DNA from: CAYYFX01 sp964571855
GTDB taxonomy: Bacteria > ARS69
DNA: 64,000 nucleotides
NCBI GenBank assembly: GCA_964571855.1
Contig: CAZNDO010000004.1
Span: forward strand, 1 to 64,000
Direction: 5' to 3'
Under the pieces are notes generated by a model that was given only the letters and a program-made list of their open reading frames with translations, did no database searches and was not told where the DNA came from. Positions 25,806 to 34,622 of the stretch are shown here, piece by piece. The position numbers and the translations under genes are program-made. Each line of letters begins with the position of its first letter. Position 1 is the first letter of the stretch.

Positions 25806-26257
25806 CGGGCGAGAGCCGCCCGGCCCCCGATTTTCGGGGCTTGATCGGCCCCGGGGGGTGGTGTACACAGGTCCCGAATTCGAAGGACATTCCCCGGCGG
25901 CTGTCGTAGACTCGGGGAGCTTTCGAGAGAGACATCCGGGGCATCGCTCCCCACCGTTCCTCCGAGGCGGTGAGAGACCGCGCGGGGGAACCGGGCCGAT
26001 CCGAGGCCGAAGCAGCCGGATCCGCCCCGCGTCCCGGTGTCGTGCCCACGGAGAGACGCGCCACCGGCGATTGGAGCGCCGCGGCAAGCGTCCCGTGTCC
26101 TGGTCCTAGCTTTCCTCCCCGGACGGCCACCCCGCCGTCAGGCACGGTCGCCATCCGGCCGGAAAGCGGATCCCGAGACGGTGCCGAACCACGGCGCAAC
26201 GTTCACCCAGTCCGCACCGGGCATTCCGTCCGGTGCCCGGAGAGACCCCGAGAACTG
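25806..26257 (+). promoter_or_regulatory. Long leader region of the rho-like gene
   Basis: These 452 bases contain no convincing gene, although frames stay open because of GC content. A -10-like TAGACT is at 25907-25912 without a good -35. GGGGAGC (25914-25920) can pair with GCTCCCC (25946-25952). If transcription starts near 25919 the mRNA leader is about 340 bases, fitting the known tendency of rho genes to be autoregulated through a long leader; that is inference. Confidence 0.4.
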
Positions 26258-27469
26258 ATGCGTTCACGTCGCCCGCGCCCTCGCCGGCGCCATCCCAACG
26301 AATCCCAGGACAATCCCCGTCCCCAGGAGCCGCGGCCGGACGGAACCCCCTCGCAGGGGGGACGGCCCCGGAACGAACAGGGCGGAGGCAATCAAGGCGG
26401 CCAGGGCTACGGCCCCCCGCGCTCGCGGCGCCGGCCCCATCCCATCCGGAACCGGGCGAACAACGGCTACGACCCGAACCGCGAGAACCAGCCGCAGAAC
26501 GGTCGTCCGCCCGGCGGCGGGCAGGGCGGCGGCGGGCGGCGGCGCGGCGGTCGGCCCGGCGGATCGCGACGGCCGCGGATACCCCTGGGCGAGATCCCGG
26601 CGCTGAAGATCGTGCAGCAGGGCGTGAGCATCGATCCCTTCGAGCGGCTCGTGCTGGAGACCACCACGGACGAGATCACCACGCGCGCGCTGGATCTCAT
26701 CACGCCGATCGGGCGCGGCCAGCGCTGCCTCATCGTGGCGCCCCCCATGGCCGGCAAGACCACGCTGCTGATCAAGATGGCGAACGCCATCACCACGAAC
26801 TACCCGGACATCAAGCTGTACGTCCTGCTCGTGGACGAGCGTCCCGAGGAGGTCACGCACTTCCGCCGCAGCACGAAGGCCGAGGTGCACGCCGCGTCCA
26901 GCGACATGTCCGCCGCGGACCACATCCGCGTGGCCGAGGCCTGCGTGAACCAGGCGCTGGAGCACGTGGTGGCCGGCGAGGACGTGGTCCTGCTGCTGGA
27001 CTCCATCACCCGGCTCGCGCGCGCCTACAATGCGTTCTCGGACTCGGGCGGCCGCACGCTGTCGGGCGGCCTGGACGCGCAGACCATGCTCGTGCCGCGG
27101 CAGATCTTCGGCGCCGCGCGCAAGATCGAGGGCGGCGGCAGCCTCACGATCGTGGGCACCGCGCTCATCGACACCGGCTCCCGCATGGACGAGGTCATCT
27201 TCCAGGAGTTCAAGGGCACCGGGAACATGGAGCTGTTCCTCTCGCGCGAGCTGTTCACGAAGCGGATCTTCCCGTGCGTGGACATCGAGAAGTCCGGCAC
27301 GCGCAAGGAGGAGAAGCTGCAGAGCGCGGAGGACATCGCGCGCATCCACCTCCTGCGACGCCACATGACGGCCATGAAGCCGCACGAGGCCATGACCTTC
27401 CTCCTCGAGCTGCTGTCGCGCTACCGGTCGAACCGGTCGCTCCTGGAGAGCCTGGTCACGAAAGTCTGA
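26258..27469 (+). CDS. rho: Transcription terminator Rho, lacking the N-terminal RNA-binding domains
   Basis: 403 residues. Residues 1-106 are a low-complexity Arg/Gly/Asn/Pro tract. The ATPase part starts at about 107 and is unmistakable: Walker A APPMAGKTT (161-169, with Met where Lys is usual), LVDERPEEVTHFRR, Walker B VVLLLDSITRLARAYN, Q-loop TLSGGLDAQTM, GAARKIEGGGSLTI, TALIDTGSRMDEVIFQEFKGTGNMEL and SGTRKEE. The usual helical bundle and OB-fold (cold-shock) RNA-binding domain before the ATPase are absent. Rho unwinds RNA from RNA polymerase to end transcription. The upstream in-frame codons do not encode the missing domains. ATG at 26258 lacks a strong ribosome site. Confidence 0.9.
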   Translation: MRSRRPRPRRRHPNESQDNPRPQEPRPDGTPSQGGRPRNEQGGGNQGGQGYGPPRSRRRPHPIRNRANNGYDPNRENQPQNGRPPGGGQGGGGRRRGGRPGGSRRPRIPLGEIPALKIVQQGVSIDPFERLVLETTTDEITTRALDLITPIGRGQRCLIVAPPMAGKTTLLIKMANAITTNYPDIKLYVLLVDERPEEVTHFRRSTKAEVHAASSDMSAADHIRVAEACVNQALEHVVAGEDVVLLLDSITRLARAYNAFSDSGGRTLSGGLDAQTMLVPRQIFGAARKIEGGGSLTIVGTALIDTGSRMDEVIFQEFKGTGNMELFLSRELFTKRIFPCVDIEKSGTRKEEKLQSAEDIARIHLLRRHMTAMKPHEAMTFLLELLSRYRSNRSLLESLVTKV

Positions 27470-27476
27470 GTCGGGG

Positions 27477-27492
27477 CCCGGGCGCGCCCGGG
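27477..27492. terminator. 16-base palindrome after rho
   Basis: CCCGGGCG-CGCCCGGG, starting eight bases after the rho stop, can form a very stable stem. It is followed by the ribosome site of the next gene rather than a U-tract. Confidence 0.35.
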
Positions 27493-27507
27493 GAGCGGAA
27501 GAGGGCC

Positions 27508-28935
27508 GTGAATCGCGCGTTCGGGCGTTGGGCGGCCGGGTTCGTTCTCGTGTGGCTCGCCTACCTGCTCGTCCACCCCGGGCTGGCCCAGGGTCCGCGG
27601 TCCCTGCTCCTCCACCCCTTCACGGCGCAGGCGATCGGTCCGTCGCCCCGGGGTCTTCCCGCGCTCTGGGGGCTCCTCCTCCGGAACCCGGGCCTCGCCG
27701 CGTCCGTCCTGCTCGCCGTGCTCGGAACCGCGTTCGCGCTGCACGCCCTGGCGATCCGGCGGGCGCGGACCGCCGGTTCCCTGGGCAGCGCGGGACTTCC
27801 CGCCGTGCTGGTCGCGGTCCTCCTGTCCGCGTCGATGCCGGTCTTCTCCGGGGACGTGTTCGCGTACCTGGCGATCGGGGAGATCGCGGATAGCGGCCGT
27901 AATCCGTACGCCGTGTCCGTGAGGAGCGATCGCACGCTGGAGGCCCGTCCCTTCGCCCCGCCCACGCGGCACGGATCGCTCTACGGTCCCCTGGCGACGC
28001 GCACCTTCCAGGTCGTGCGCCGGGAAGGCGATCCCTTGTGGACCCAGGTCCTGGCCATGCGGGCGGTCATGGGGATCGCCCTGGCGGCCTCGGTCTGGTT
28101 CGTCCTCGGCGCGCTCCGCGCCCTGCGGCCGGACGAGGGCGAGATCCGCGCCGCCTTGATCGCCCTGGCGTGGTCGCCCCTGGTTCTCGCCGAGGGGATC
28201 GTCGCCGCCCATGTCGACGCCCTGATCCTCGTGCTGCTCGCCGCCGGCATCTTCGCGATCGCGCGGGGGCGCGCCACGACCGGCCTGGCGATTCTCGCGG
28301 TGACGCCGTCGATCAAGATCTCCTGCCTGTTCATGGCGCCGGCGCTGGCGGCCTTCGCGTACCACCACCACGGCGGCGGGCGGCGCGGCGCGCTCGCCGT
28401 CGGGGCCCTCGGGGCGTGGACGGCGGCCGCCTACGGGGTGTGGTTGCTCCCGGACTGGGGATCGCCCGCGGACCCGCTGCGTCAGGTGCAGCACTACGCG
28501 GCCGGTTCGGCCCCCTGGCTCCTCGGGGTCGTCGCCCGTTCGCTCGGCTCCACGCAGGCCGTCGCCAACTGGATCATGCGGGCCGTCTTCGCCGCGGTCC
28601 TCCTTCACGGCGTCCATCGCGTGGACACGCGGGACCGGTTCCTCGAGCGGCTGTCCCGGGACTGGCTCGCCGCCCTGCTGTTCTTCATCCCGTGGGTGCA
28701 TCCGTGGTATCTCCTGCCCGCGTTCGCGCCCGTGCTCGTCGCCGGACGGCCGGCGCACCGGCGCACGCTGCTCCTGTTCTCCGCGCTGCTCTTCCTCGCG
28801 CACGCCGTGGTGCCGATGATCGCGAACCGTGGATGGACCCCGGCGGTCCAGCTCCTGGTGTACGCGGCCGGGGTGCTGCCCGCCTCCGTCGTCTTCCTCC
28901 GCGCGGCGCGCCGCGCGAGCGGAGTGCCGGCGTGA
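27508..28935 (+). CDS. GT-C-type polyprenol-phosphate glycosyltransferase-like membrane protein
   Basis: 475 residues with about twelve hydrophobic segments. The loop after the third helix, FSGDVFAYLAIGEIADSGRNPYAV, with Asp next to an aromatic pair and the NPY motif, is typical of alpha-1,6-mannosyltransferase (MptA/MptB-like) GT-C proteins; SPLVLAEGIVAAHVDALILVLL and FIPWVHPWYLLPAFAP also fit. These enzymes transfer a sugar from a lipid carrier on the outer face of the membrane. GTG at 27508 follows GAGGG. The stop overlaps the next start (GTGA). Confidence 0.72.
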   Translation: MNRAFGRWAAGFVLVWLAYLLVHPGLAQGPRSLLLHPFTAQAIGPSPRGLPALWGLLLRNPGLAASVLLAVLGTAFALHALAIRRARTAGSLGSAGLPAVLVAVLLSASMPVFSGDVFAYLAIGEIADSGRNPYAVSVRSDRTLEARPFAPPTRHGSLYGPLATRTFQVVRREGDPLWTQVLAMRAVMGIALAASVWFVLGALRALRPDEGEIRAALIALAWSPLVLAEGIVAAHVDALILVLLAAGIFAIARGRATTGLAILAVTPSIKISCLFMAPALAAFAYHHHGGGRRGALAVGALGAWTAAAYGVWLLPDWGSPADPLRQVQHYAAGSAPWLLGVVARSLGSTQAVANWIMRAVFAAVLLHGVHRVDTRDRFLERLSRDWLAALLFFIPWVHPWYLLPAFAPVLVAGRPAHRRTLLLFSALLFLAHAVVPMIANRGWTPAVQLLVYAAGVLPASVVFLRAARRASGVPA

Positions 28936-29855
28936 CCGGGCATCCTCCGTTGGACCCCTACCTGCCCGCGGATCGAGCGGACTTCCACGCGCTGCTCCGC
29001 GACCCGTCCCTCGCGGGGCAGTACGCGGGGATGATCGAGACCGGGGAGATGGACGATCCGCTGTCCCATCCCGTGCTGCATCCCGGCTCCGTGTGGCTCG
29101 TGCGGGACGCGGGGGTGATCGTGGGTTTCGGGATGCTCCTCCTGCTTCCGTCCGTGCACGGGCCCTGGGCGATGATCCGCCTCGGCGTGCGTGACTCGCA
29201 CCGGCGCCGCGGCGTCGGCACGGCGCTGCTGCGTCGTGCGGAAACGTCGATCGCGGCGCTCCCACCGGAGCGCGCCCCGCATCTCCTGACGGCGGCCGCA
29301 TGGCTGCCCGGTGACGAGGCGGCCGGATTCCTGGAGCGCCACGGCTTCACGCACTTCCGCTACTTCTGGGAGATGGAGCGCCCGCGCGGCGAGGTGCCGG
29401 CGCCGGTCTGGCCCGCGGGCATCCGGACCGCGACGTTCGCGCCGGGAGATGCCGTCTTCGCCGAGTGGACCGCCTGTTACAACGAGGCGTTCGCCGCCCG
29501 GTTCCCCAGCCATGTGGCCGCCGTGGAGGAGGCCCGTGCGATCGCGGCGTCGCCCCGGTTCCGCCCCGACGGCCTGCGGCTCGCCTGGCGCGGCGAGCGA
29601 TGCGCCGGCTTCTGCCGATGCGAGCTGCGCGGCGAGGAAGGCGAGGTGGACGTGCTGGCAGTCCGCCCCGACGCGCAGGGGCTCGGACTGGGCCGGGCGC
29701 TGTTGCGGCAAGGCGTCGACTGGCTGCAGCGCGAAGGCGTCCGCCGCGTCCGGCTCCTGGTGGACGGGGAGAACGACACCGCCCTCCGGCTGTACCGCTC
29801 GGAGGGGTTCGGGATCGCGCGCACGCGGCGGCTCTGGGCGCGCCGCGTGCCCTGA
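28932..29855 (+). CDS. Tandem double-GNAT acetyltransferase
   Basis: 307 residues with two GNAT folds. The first (about 30-140) shows MIRLGVRDSHRRRGVGTALLRRAE, the second (about 165-300) shows VDVLAVRPDAQGLGLGRALLRQGV followed by DGENDTALRLYRSEGFGIARTRR; both have the acetyl-CoA pyrophosphate loop. The layout resembles MshD and other two-domain acetyltransferases, where usually only one domain is active. Start GTG at 28932 overlaps the upstream stop by GTGA. The substrate is unknown. Confidence 0.85.
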   Translation: MTGHPPLDPYLPADRADFHALLRDPSLAGQYAGMIETGEMDDPLSHPVLHPGSVWLVRDAGVIVGFGMLLLLPSVHGPWAMIRLGVRDSHRRRGVGTALLRRAETSIAALPPERAPHLLTAAAWLPGDEAAGFLERHGFTHFRYFWEMERPRGEVPAPVWPAGIRTATFAPGDAVFAEWTACYNEAFAARFPSHVAAVEEARAIAASPRFRPDGLRLAWRGERCAGFCRCELRGEEGEVDVLAVRPDAQGLGLGRALLRQGVDWLQREGVRRVRLLVDGENDTALRLYRSEGFGIARTRRLWARRVP

Positions 29856-29889
29856 GCCGGCCGCGGCCCCCGGCGCCCGCCCGGGCCCG

Positions 29890-29918
29890 ATGACATTGCG
29901 CGCCGGAAGTCATATGCT
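29890..29918 (+). promoter_or_regulatory. Promoter before the large membrane protein gene
   Basis: ATGACA (29890-29895), a 17-base spacer and TATGCT (29913-29918) lie about 90 bases before the ATG at 30009. The rest of the 153-base gap shows nothing else. Confidence 0.55.
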
Positions 29919-30008
29919 CCGGGGGCTCGCTCCGGCTCCTCGGTCTCCCCCGCGCGGGCCTCACTGCAACGCGCGCGCCGATCCGCGGCGCGCGGGCGGG
30001 GCGATGCA

Positions 30009-31769
30009 ATGCTCCTGCACCGGCGTCCCGATTGGGCCGCGCTGGTCGCGCTGCCGGCGGCGCTGGCGTGGCTGTACTCCGGAATCCTGGTCGGCGAGAT
30101 GCGGGAGACGCACGAGAGCCCCGACATCTACCTCCGGGTGGAGGGGTATCTCGCGGAGTTCCGCGCGGGACAGTGGCCGCCCCGGGTCCTGCCGGAGGCG
30201 TTCGGCGGCGCCGGTCACGCCTTTCCGCGGTTCTACCCGCCACTCGCATACTGGGCGGCCGCCGGCGCCGCCGCGTGGACGGGGGATTCCGTGCGCGGCG
30301 TCCATGCCGCGTTCCTGCTCTCGGTCCTCCTGTCCGCCGCCGCGTTCCACGGCATGGCGACCGAGCTGACCCGGTCCCGGACGCTGGCGTTCCTCGGCGC
30401 CGTGCTGTACTGCGCCGCGAACTACCGCCTGCGGGACGTCTTCCAGCGGGGCGCGCTGGCGGAGTGCTGGACCCTCGTCTGGTATCCCCTGCTCGTGCTC
30501 GGGATCCATCGCGCCGCGCGCACCGGCGTGGTGCCGCGCTGGCTGCCCCTCGTGGTGGCCGCACTCCTCCTGACGCACACCGTGATGGCGGGCTACGTCA
30601 TCACCCTCGGGCTGCTCTACGTGGCGGCCTCCATCCTGCAACACAAGGCGCGCACGCTCCGCTCCCTGCGGCAGACCGCCGCCACGCTGCTCCTCGCCGG
30701 CGGTCTGGCCGCGTGGCACCTGGCGCCGGCGTGGGCGTCGTGGGAGGACGTGCGCGCGGCGGACTCCATCCTCATGCTGGGCACCGACCGGCAGGTGGAG
30801 CAGCGCCGTGTGTCGCTCGACCAGCTCCTGCACGGGGTGCCGGGCGTGGCGCGGGATCCCCGGGCCACGAGTCCGAGGGACCGTTTCCGCCTCGGCCACG
30901 CGGACGTCGCGCTCCTCCCCCTCTTCTCGATCGCCCTGTTCGCCGCCGTCGCGGCCCGGCGGCGCGGCGCGCCCGGTCCCGCCTTCACGCTCGCGACGTC
31001 CGCGACCGTCGTCGCGCTCTGGCTGCTCGTGGTGGGGTTCGTCATCGCCCCGGGTCCCGCGCTGCGGGTACTGCCGCCGGAGTTCGGCATGATCCAGTTC
31101 GCGTGGCGGTTGCTCGGGCCCGCGGCGTTCCTCTCGTCCCTGGGGGTCGTCCTGCTGCTGCGGGACGTCGGCGCGATGCTGCCGCGACCGCCGCCGCTCG
31201 CCGGACCGGCGGCCGCCCTCCTCGCGGCCCTGGTCCTCGCCACCGTGCCCGCCGGCTCGCGCCACGGCGCGCCGTTCGACACGACGAGGTCCACCCGGGC
31301 GGACCGCATCGCGGCGGCCGCGGACCGCGGCTACACGGTCCGGTCGGAGTACGCTCCCCGCCGCTTCACCGGGGCGGCTCGCCTCGATGCGGCGCGCCGC
31401 GAGCTGGCGCGGACACGATCGGTGCGGTCCGTGCAACGGGAGGGCTCCACGACCCGGCTTCACGTCACGACGGCAGCGCCGACGTTCCTGACCCTGCCGA
31501 TCCTGTACTACGATTTCTACGCGGCGCGCCTGGCGGACGGCAGCCGCGCGCGGACCTCGGAGTGCGACGGCCTGCTCCGGGTGCACCTGGACCCGGGCGA
31601 CCACACGGTGGAAATCTCCCCCGGGGGCACCGCCGCGTCACGGACCGGGCTGGGGATCTCGGTGCTCTCCCTGCTCGTCCTTCTCGCCCCCCGGAGCGCC
31701 GTCCGTTACCGGATCCGCGCCAGCTTGCGCGTCTCCGCCACGTCGCCCGACGTCAGCCGCACGAAGTAG
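30009..31769 (+). CDS. Multi-pass membrane protein, GT-C/YfhO-like
   Basis: 586 residues with about eleven hydrophobic helices in the first 430 and a soluble domain after them. The first loop has Asp/Glu-rich MRETHESPDIYLRVEGYLAEFRAGQWPPRV and GHAFPRFYPPLAYW, the pattern of GT-C membrane glycosyltransferase-like proteins annotated as 6-pyruvoyl-tetrahydropterin-synthase related. A donor or acceptor cannot be named. The last 21 codons overlap, tail to tail, the end of the secreted nuclease-like gene (31706-31769). Confidence 0.7.
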   Translation: MLLHRRPDWAALVALPAALAWLYSGILVGEMRETHESPDIYLRVEGYLAEFRAGQWPPRVLPEAFGGAGHAFPRFYPPLAYWAAAGAAAWTGDSVRGVHAAFLLSVLLSAAAFHGMATELTRSRTLAFLGAVLYCAANYRLRDVFQRGALAECWTLVWYPLLVLGIHRAARTGVVPRWLPLVVAALLLTHTVMAGYVITLGLLYVAASILQHKARTLRSLRQTAATLLLAGGLAAWHLAPAWASWEDVRAADSILMLGTDRQVEQRRVSLDQLLHGVPGVARDPRATSPRDRFRLGHADVALLPLFSIALFAAVAARRRGAPGPAFTLATSATVVALWLLVVGFVIAPGPALRVLPPEFGMIQFAWRLLGPAAFLSSLGVVLLLRDVGAMLPRPPPLAGPAAALLAALVLATVPAGSRHGAPFDTTRSTRADRIAAAADRGYTVRSEYAPRRFTGAARLDAARRELARTRSVRSVQREGSTTRLHVTTAAPTFLTLPILYYDFYAARLADGSRARTSECDGLLRVHLDPGDHTVEISPGGTAASRTGLGISVLSLLVLLAPRSAVRYRIRASLRVSATSPDVSRTK

Positions 31770-33640
31770 ATGCCCGGCGCCGCGATGCCGCCGGAGGCGT
31801 CGCGCCCGTCCCACGTCACGCCGTGCTCGCCGGCCGGGAGCTCGCCGTCCGTCAGGGTCCGCACCGCGCGGCCCGTCACGTCCACGATCGACACCCGCGC
31901 GCGCGCGGGCCGCACGAGGCCGAAGCGGATCTCGGACGCGTCGCGGAACGGGTTCGGGCGCACGGTCGTGAAGCCCGTGCGCGAGACCGACGCCAGCGCC
32001 GGCGCGTCCACGGTGCCCGCGTCCACGGTCACGGAGAGATCGAACTGCACGTCGTCGAGGTCCGTTCCGCCCGGGATGCCCGGGAGATCGCGCGTGTGGA
32101 AGACGAGCGTGCCGTGGTACACGCCGTCCGCGGCGCCGGTCGCGTCGAACGCCACGTCGAACGTCGCCGGCGACGCGCCCGCCGTGGCCGGGGCGAAGCC
32201 GCCGTCCAGGAAGAAGCGCGGATCGCCGGTGAAGTCGGCCCCGTGCACCTCGAGAACCGCCACCAGCGGCCCGAAGCCGAGGTCGTGCACGAGCGCCGCC
32301 GCGAGCGCGGTGTCCGTGGGCGCGACCATGCCGAGATCCAGCGACGCCACGAGCTGCAACGAACCGGGAGCGGCGGACGGCTGCGCGTGGTCCAGCACGG
32401 TGCCGGCGAGGGACACGTTCCACGCGGGATGATCCGGGTCGTCCGTGGTCACGGTCAGCGTGCCGGCCCGCGCGCCCGCGATCGCGGTGTCCATGCCCAG
32501 GGCGTGCGCGGCCGCGGGCGCGCCCGCCGCCACCTGGAACGACCCCGCGGGCGCCGAGAAGAGCGGCGACGCGGCGAACGAGTAGTCCAGCTCGTCCCCG
32601 GGCAGCGGCGCGGCGTTGCCCACGTCCAGGGAGGCGGCGCCCGGCCCGCCCACGATCACGGTCCCGAAGTCCACCGCCGCGTCCGCGACGAGCACGGCGG
32701 GGAGCTGGAAGTCCGCGAACACCGGCAGGTGATCCGACGCGTCGTGCAGTGCCTGCGCCACGACCTGCGTGACCACCGTGAACGGGGCCACGTTCAGCGC
32801 ACCGTCGAAGTGCATCCCGTCCTGCCCGAACGCCGTGTACGTGGCGGGCAGGATGTCCATCGCCTCGCCGTCCAGGAGCGCGGGACCGGTCAGGATGAGG
32901 TCGAAGCGGTCGTCCATGCCGCCGTTCGCGCCGCCGCCGAACTGCGTGACCCGCGGGCTCTGCGTGTGGATGTCCGCGAACGCCGGGTTGATGTGCCAGT
33001 TGCCGAGGCGGTCGATGGGATCCTGCACCACGCCCGCCGTCCCGTTCGCCGGGTTGATCATGTACTGGAAGGCCGGCTCGGTGGACGTGTAGATGTTGAA
33101 GTCCCCGGTCACGAGGTAGTTCCCGCCCGGCGCGAAGGTCTCCATGCGCGTGCGCATGGAAGTGACCTCCGCGAGGCGCTGCTGCTCCTCGGCCGTGCCC
33201 TGCGACGCCTTCAGGTGCACGGCGTACACGCGCAGCTCCGCCGCGGACGTCGTGTACGGCAGCGGGCGGATCGTCCACTCGTCGATGTCCCGCAGCGCCG
33301 TGGTGATCGTGTGGTGCCCCAGGATCACGGCCTTCGCCGACCGCACGTACACGGCCTGGTCCGTGTCCGGACCGTCCGTGTACCCGCCCGCGACCCACTC
33401 GCCCGGGTTCACCACTTCCAGCACGTCCGTCAGGAACACGTTCACGGAGCTCACGCCGCCGGTGATCTCCTCCACGACGAGGACATCCGGCTGCGTCTCC
33501 TCCAGGATCAGGCGGAACTGCGTGGTGCGCCCGCCGGAGTAGTTCAGCAGGTTGTAGGACATGACGCGCAGCGCGTGCGCGGGGGCGGCGAGCAGCGGGA
33601 TCAGGACGGCGGCGAGCAGGGACGCGATGCGGGGAGACAC
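31706..33640 (-). CDS. Secreted endonuclease/exonuclease/phosphatase-family protein with FlgD-type tail
   Basis: 644 residues from GTG at 33640, which opens a signal peptide (RIASLLAAVLIPLLAAPAHA). An ATG at 33700 overlaps the -10 box and is therefore unlikely. The catalytic core shows MSYNLLNYSG, Glu in VVEEI, VYAVHLKAS, VTGDFNIY, DDRFDLIL and ASDHLPVFADF, the DNase I-like metal and His/Asp motifs. Two HYDIN-like Ig domains follow (GTVIVGGPGAASLDVGN; LDLGMVAPTDTALAAALVHD), then the FlgD-like tail (WDGRDASGGIAAPGIYF). It may degrade extracellular nucleic acid or phospho-compounds. Its 3' end overlaps a convergent gene by 64 bases. Confidence 0.85.
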   Translation of the reverse strand: MSPRIASLLAAVLIPLLAAPAHALRVMSYNLLNYSGGRTTQFRLILEETQPDVLVVEEITGGVSSVNVFLTDVLEVVNPGEWVAGGYTDGPDTDQAVYVRSAKAVILGHHTITTALRDIDEWTIRPLPYTTSAAELRVYAVHLKASQGTAEEQQRLAEVTSMRTRMETFAPGGNYLVTGDFNIYTSTEPAFQYMINPANGTAGVVQDPIDRLGNWHINPAFADIHTQSPRVTQFGGGANGGMDDRFDLILTGPALLDGEAMDILPATYTAFGQDGMHFDGALNVAPFTVVTQVVAQALHDASDHLPVFADFQLPAVLVADAAVDFGTVIVGGPGAASLDVGNAAPLPGDELDYSFAASPLFSAPAGSFQVAAGAPAAAHALGMDTAIAGARAGTLTVTTDDPDHPAWNVSLAGTVLDHAQPSAAPGSLQLVASLDLGMVAPTDTALAAALVHDLGFGPLVAVLEVHGADFTGDPRFFLDGGFAPATAGASPATFDVAFDATGAADGVYHGTLVFHTRDLPGIPGGTDLDDVQFDLSVTVDAGTVDAPALASVSRTGFTTVRPNPFRDASEIRFGLVRPARARVSIVDVTGRAVRTLTDGELPAGEHGVTWDGRDASGGIAAPGIYFVRLTSGDVAETRKLARIR

Positions 33641-33698
33641 GGGATGCGGACCTCGGCTGAGGGCGGTGGCGGAGAATCCCGCGACCGGACGACGTTCC

Positions 33699-33704
33699 AT
33701 TCTA
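33699..33704 (-). promoter_or_regulatory. -10 element TAGAAT made from a stop codon
   Basis: On the minus strand TAGAAT (33704-33699) begins with the TAG stop of the HMG-CoA lyase gene and lies 59 bases before the GTG start of the secreted protein. No clear -35. Confidence 0.4.
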
Positions 33705-34622
33705 CCACGGAGCGTTCCGTCCGGCCGCCCACGCCGCCCACGCGCGGGAGGCCGGGCGCCGCCCGAGAGCCTTCGCGACCCGCGCGGAGGCCTCGGCCAG
33801 CGCGTCGAAGCGCACGCCGGAATCGATCCCCGTCCGGTCCAGGAAGTACACCAGGTCCTCCGTGGCCAGGTTGCCGGTGGCGCCGGGGGCGAACGGGCAA
33901 CCTCCCAGCCCGCCGGCGGAGGCGTCGAACGTGGTCACGCCCTCCCGCAGTCCTTCCGCGACGTTCGCGAGCGCCGTGCCGCGCGTGTCGTGCAGGTGCA
34001 GGGCGATGGCGTCGCGCGGCACGCCCATCGCCTCGTGCGCCTCGAGCGCTCGCGCCACGTCCCGGGGAACCGCCACGCCGATCGTGTCGCCGAGCGAGAT
34101 CTCCGTGCAGCCGGCGTCGCGCAGCGTGCGCGAGACCGCGGCCGCGCGGGCCGGATCCACGGCCCCGTCGTACGGGCAACCGAACACGGTGGACACGTAC
34201 CCGCGCACGACGAGGCCGGCCGCGCGGGCCTCGGCGATCGCGGGGCGCAGCCGCGCCAGGGACTCCTCCACGGACGCGCCCGTGTTCGCGCGGGAGAATC
34301 CGTCCGAGGCGGCCGTGAAGAACGCCACGTGCCTGGCGCCCGCTGCGCGCGCCGCCTCCAGTCCCCGGGCGTTCGGGACGAGCGCCCAGTAGCGGACGTC
34401 CTCGCGGCGCGCGATGCCGGCGAACACCTCCGCCCCGTCGGCCAGTTGCGGCACGCGATCCGGGCGGACGAACGACGTGACCTCGATGTCGGCGAGGCCC
34501 GCCGCTGCCAGCTCGTCCACGAGCGCGATCTTCACCGCGGCGGGGAGCGGCTGCCGCTCGTTCTGCAGCCCGTCGCGCGGGCCGACCTCCACGATCCGCA
34601 CGCGCGCGGGCAGGCCGCTCAC
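33702..34622 (-). CDS. Hydroxymethylglutaryl-CoA lyase
   Basis: 306 residues with a complete TIM-barrel signature: VRIVEVGPRDGLQNE at the N-terminus, EVTSFVRPDRVPQLADG, YVSTVFGCPYDG, EISLGDTIGVA, LHLHDTRGTALANV and the catalytic Cys loop GGLGGCPFAPGATGN. It splits HMG-CoA into acetyl-CoA and acetoacetate, the last step of leucine breakdown. GTG at 34622 overlaps the biotin-carrier stop by GTGA. It is the last gene of the leucine operon. Confidence 0.95.
   Translation of the reverse strand: MSGLPARVRIVEVGPRDGLQNERQPLPAAVKIALVDELAAAGLADIEVTSFVRPDRVPQLADGAEVFAGIARREDVRYWALVPNARGLEAARAAGARHVAFFTAASDGFSRANTGASVEESLARLRPAIAEARAAGLVVRGYVSTVFGCPYDGAVDPARAAAVSRTLRDAGCTEISLGDTIGVAVPRDVARALEAHEAMGVPRDAIALHLHDTRGTALANVAEGLREGVTTFDASAGGLGGCPFAPGATGNLATEDLVYFLDRTGIDSGVRFDALAEASARVAKALGRRPASRAWAAWAAGRNAPW

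Noticed and set aside
25970..26257. Extension of the Rho frame 96 codons upstream
   Set aside because: The added residues are Arg/Pro/Ser/Ala filler with no OB-fold pattern, and no ribosome site precedes the candidate start.
33641..33700. ATG at 33700 as start of the secreted nuclease-like protein
   Set aside because: It overlaps the -10 box and adds 20 residues in front of a good signal peptide; GTG at 33640 is preferred.
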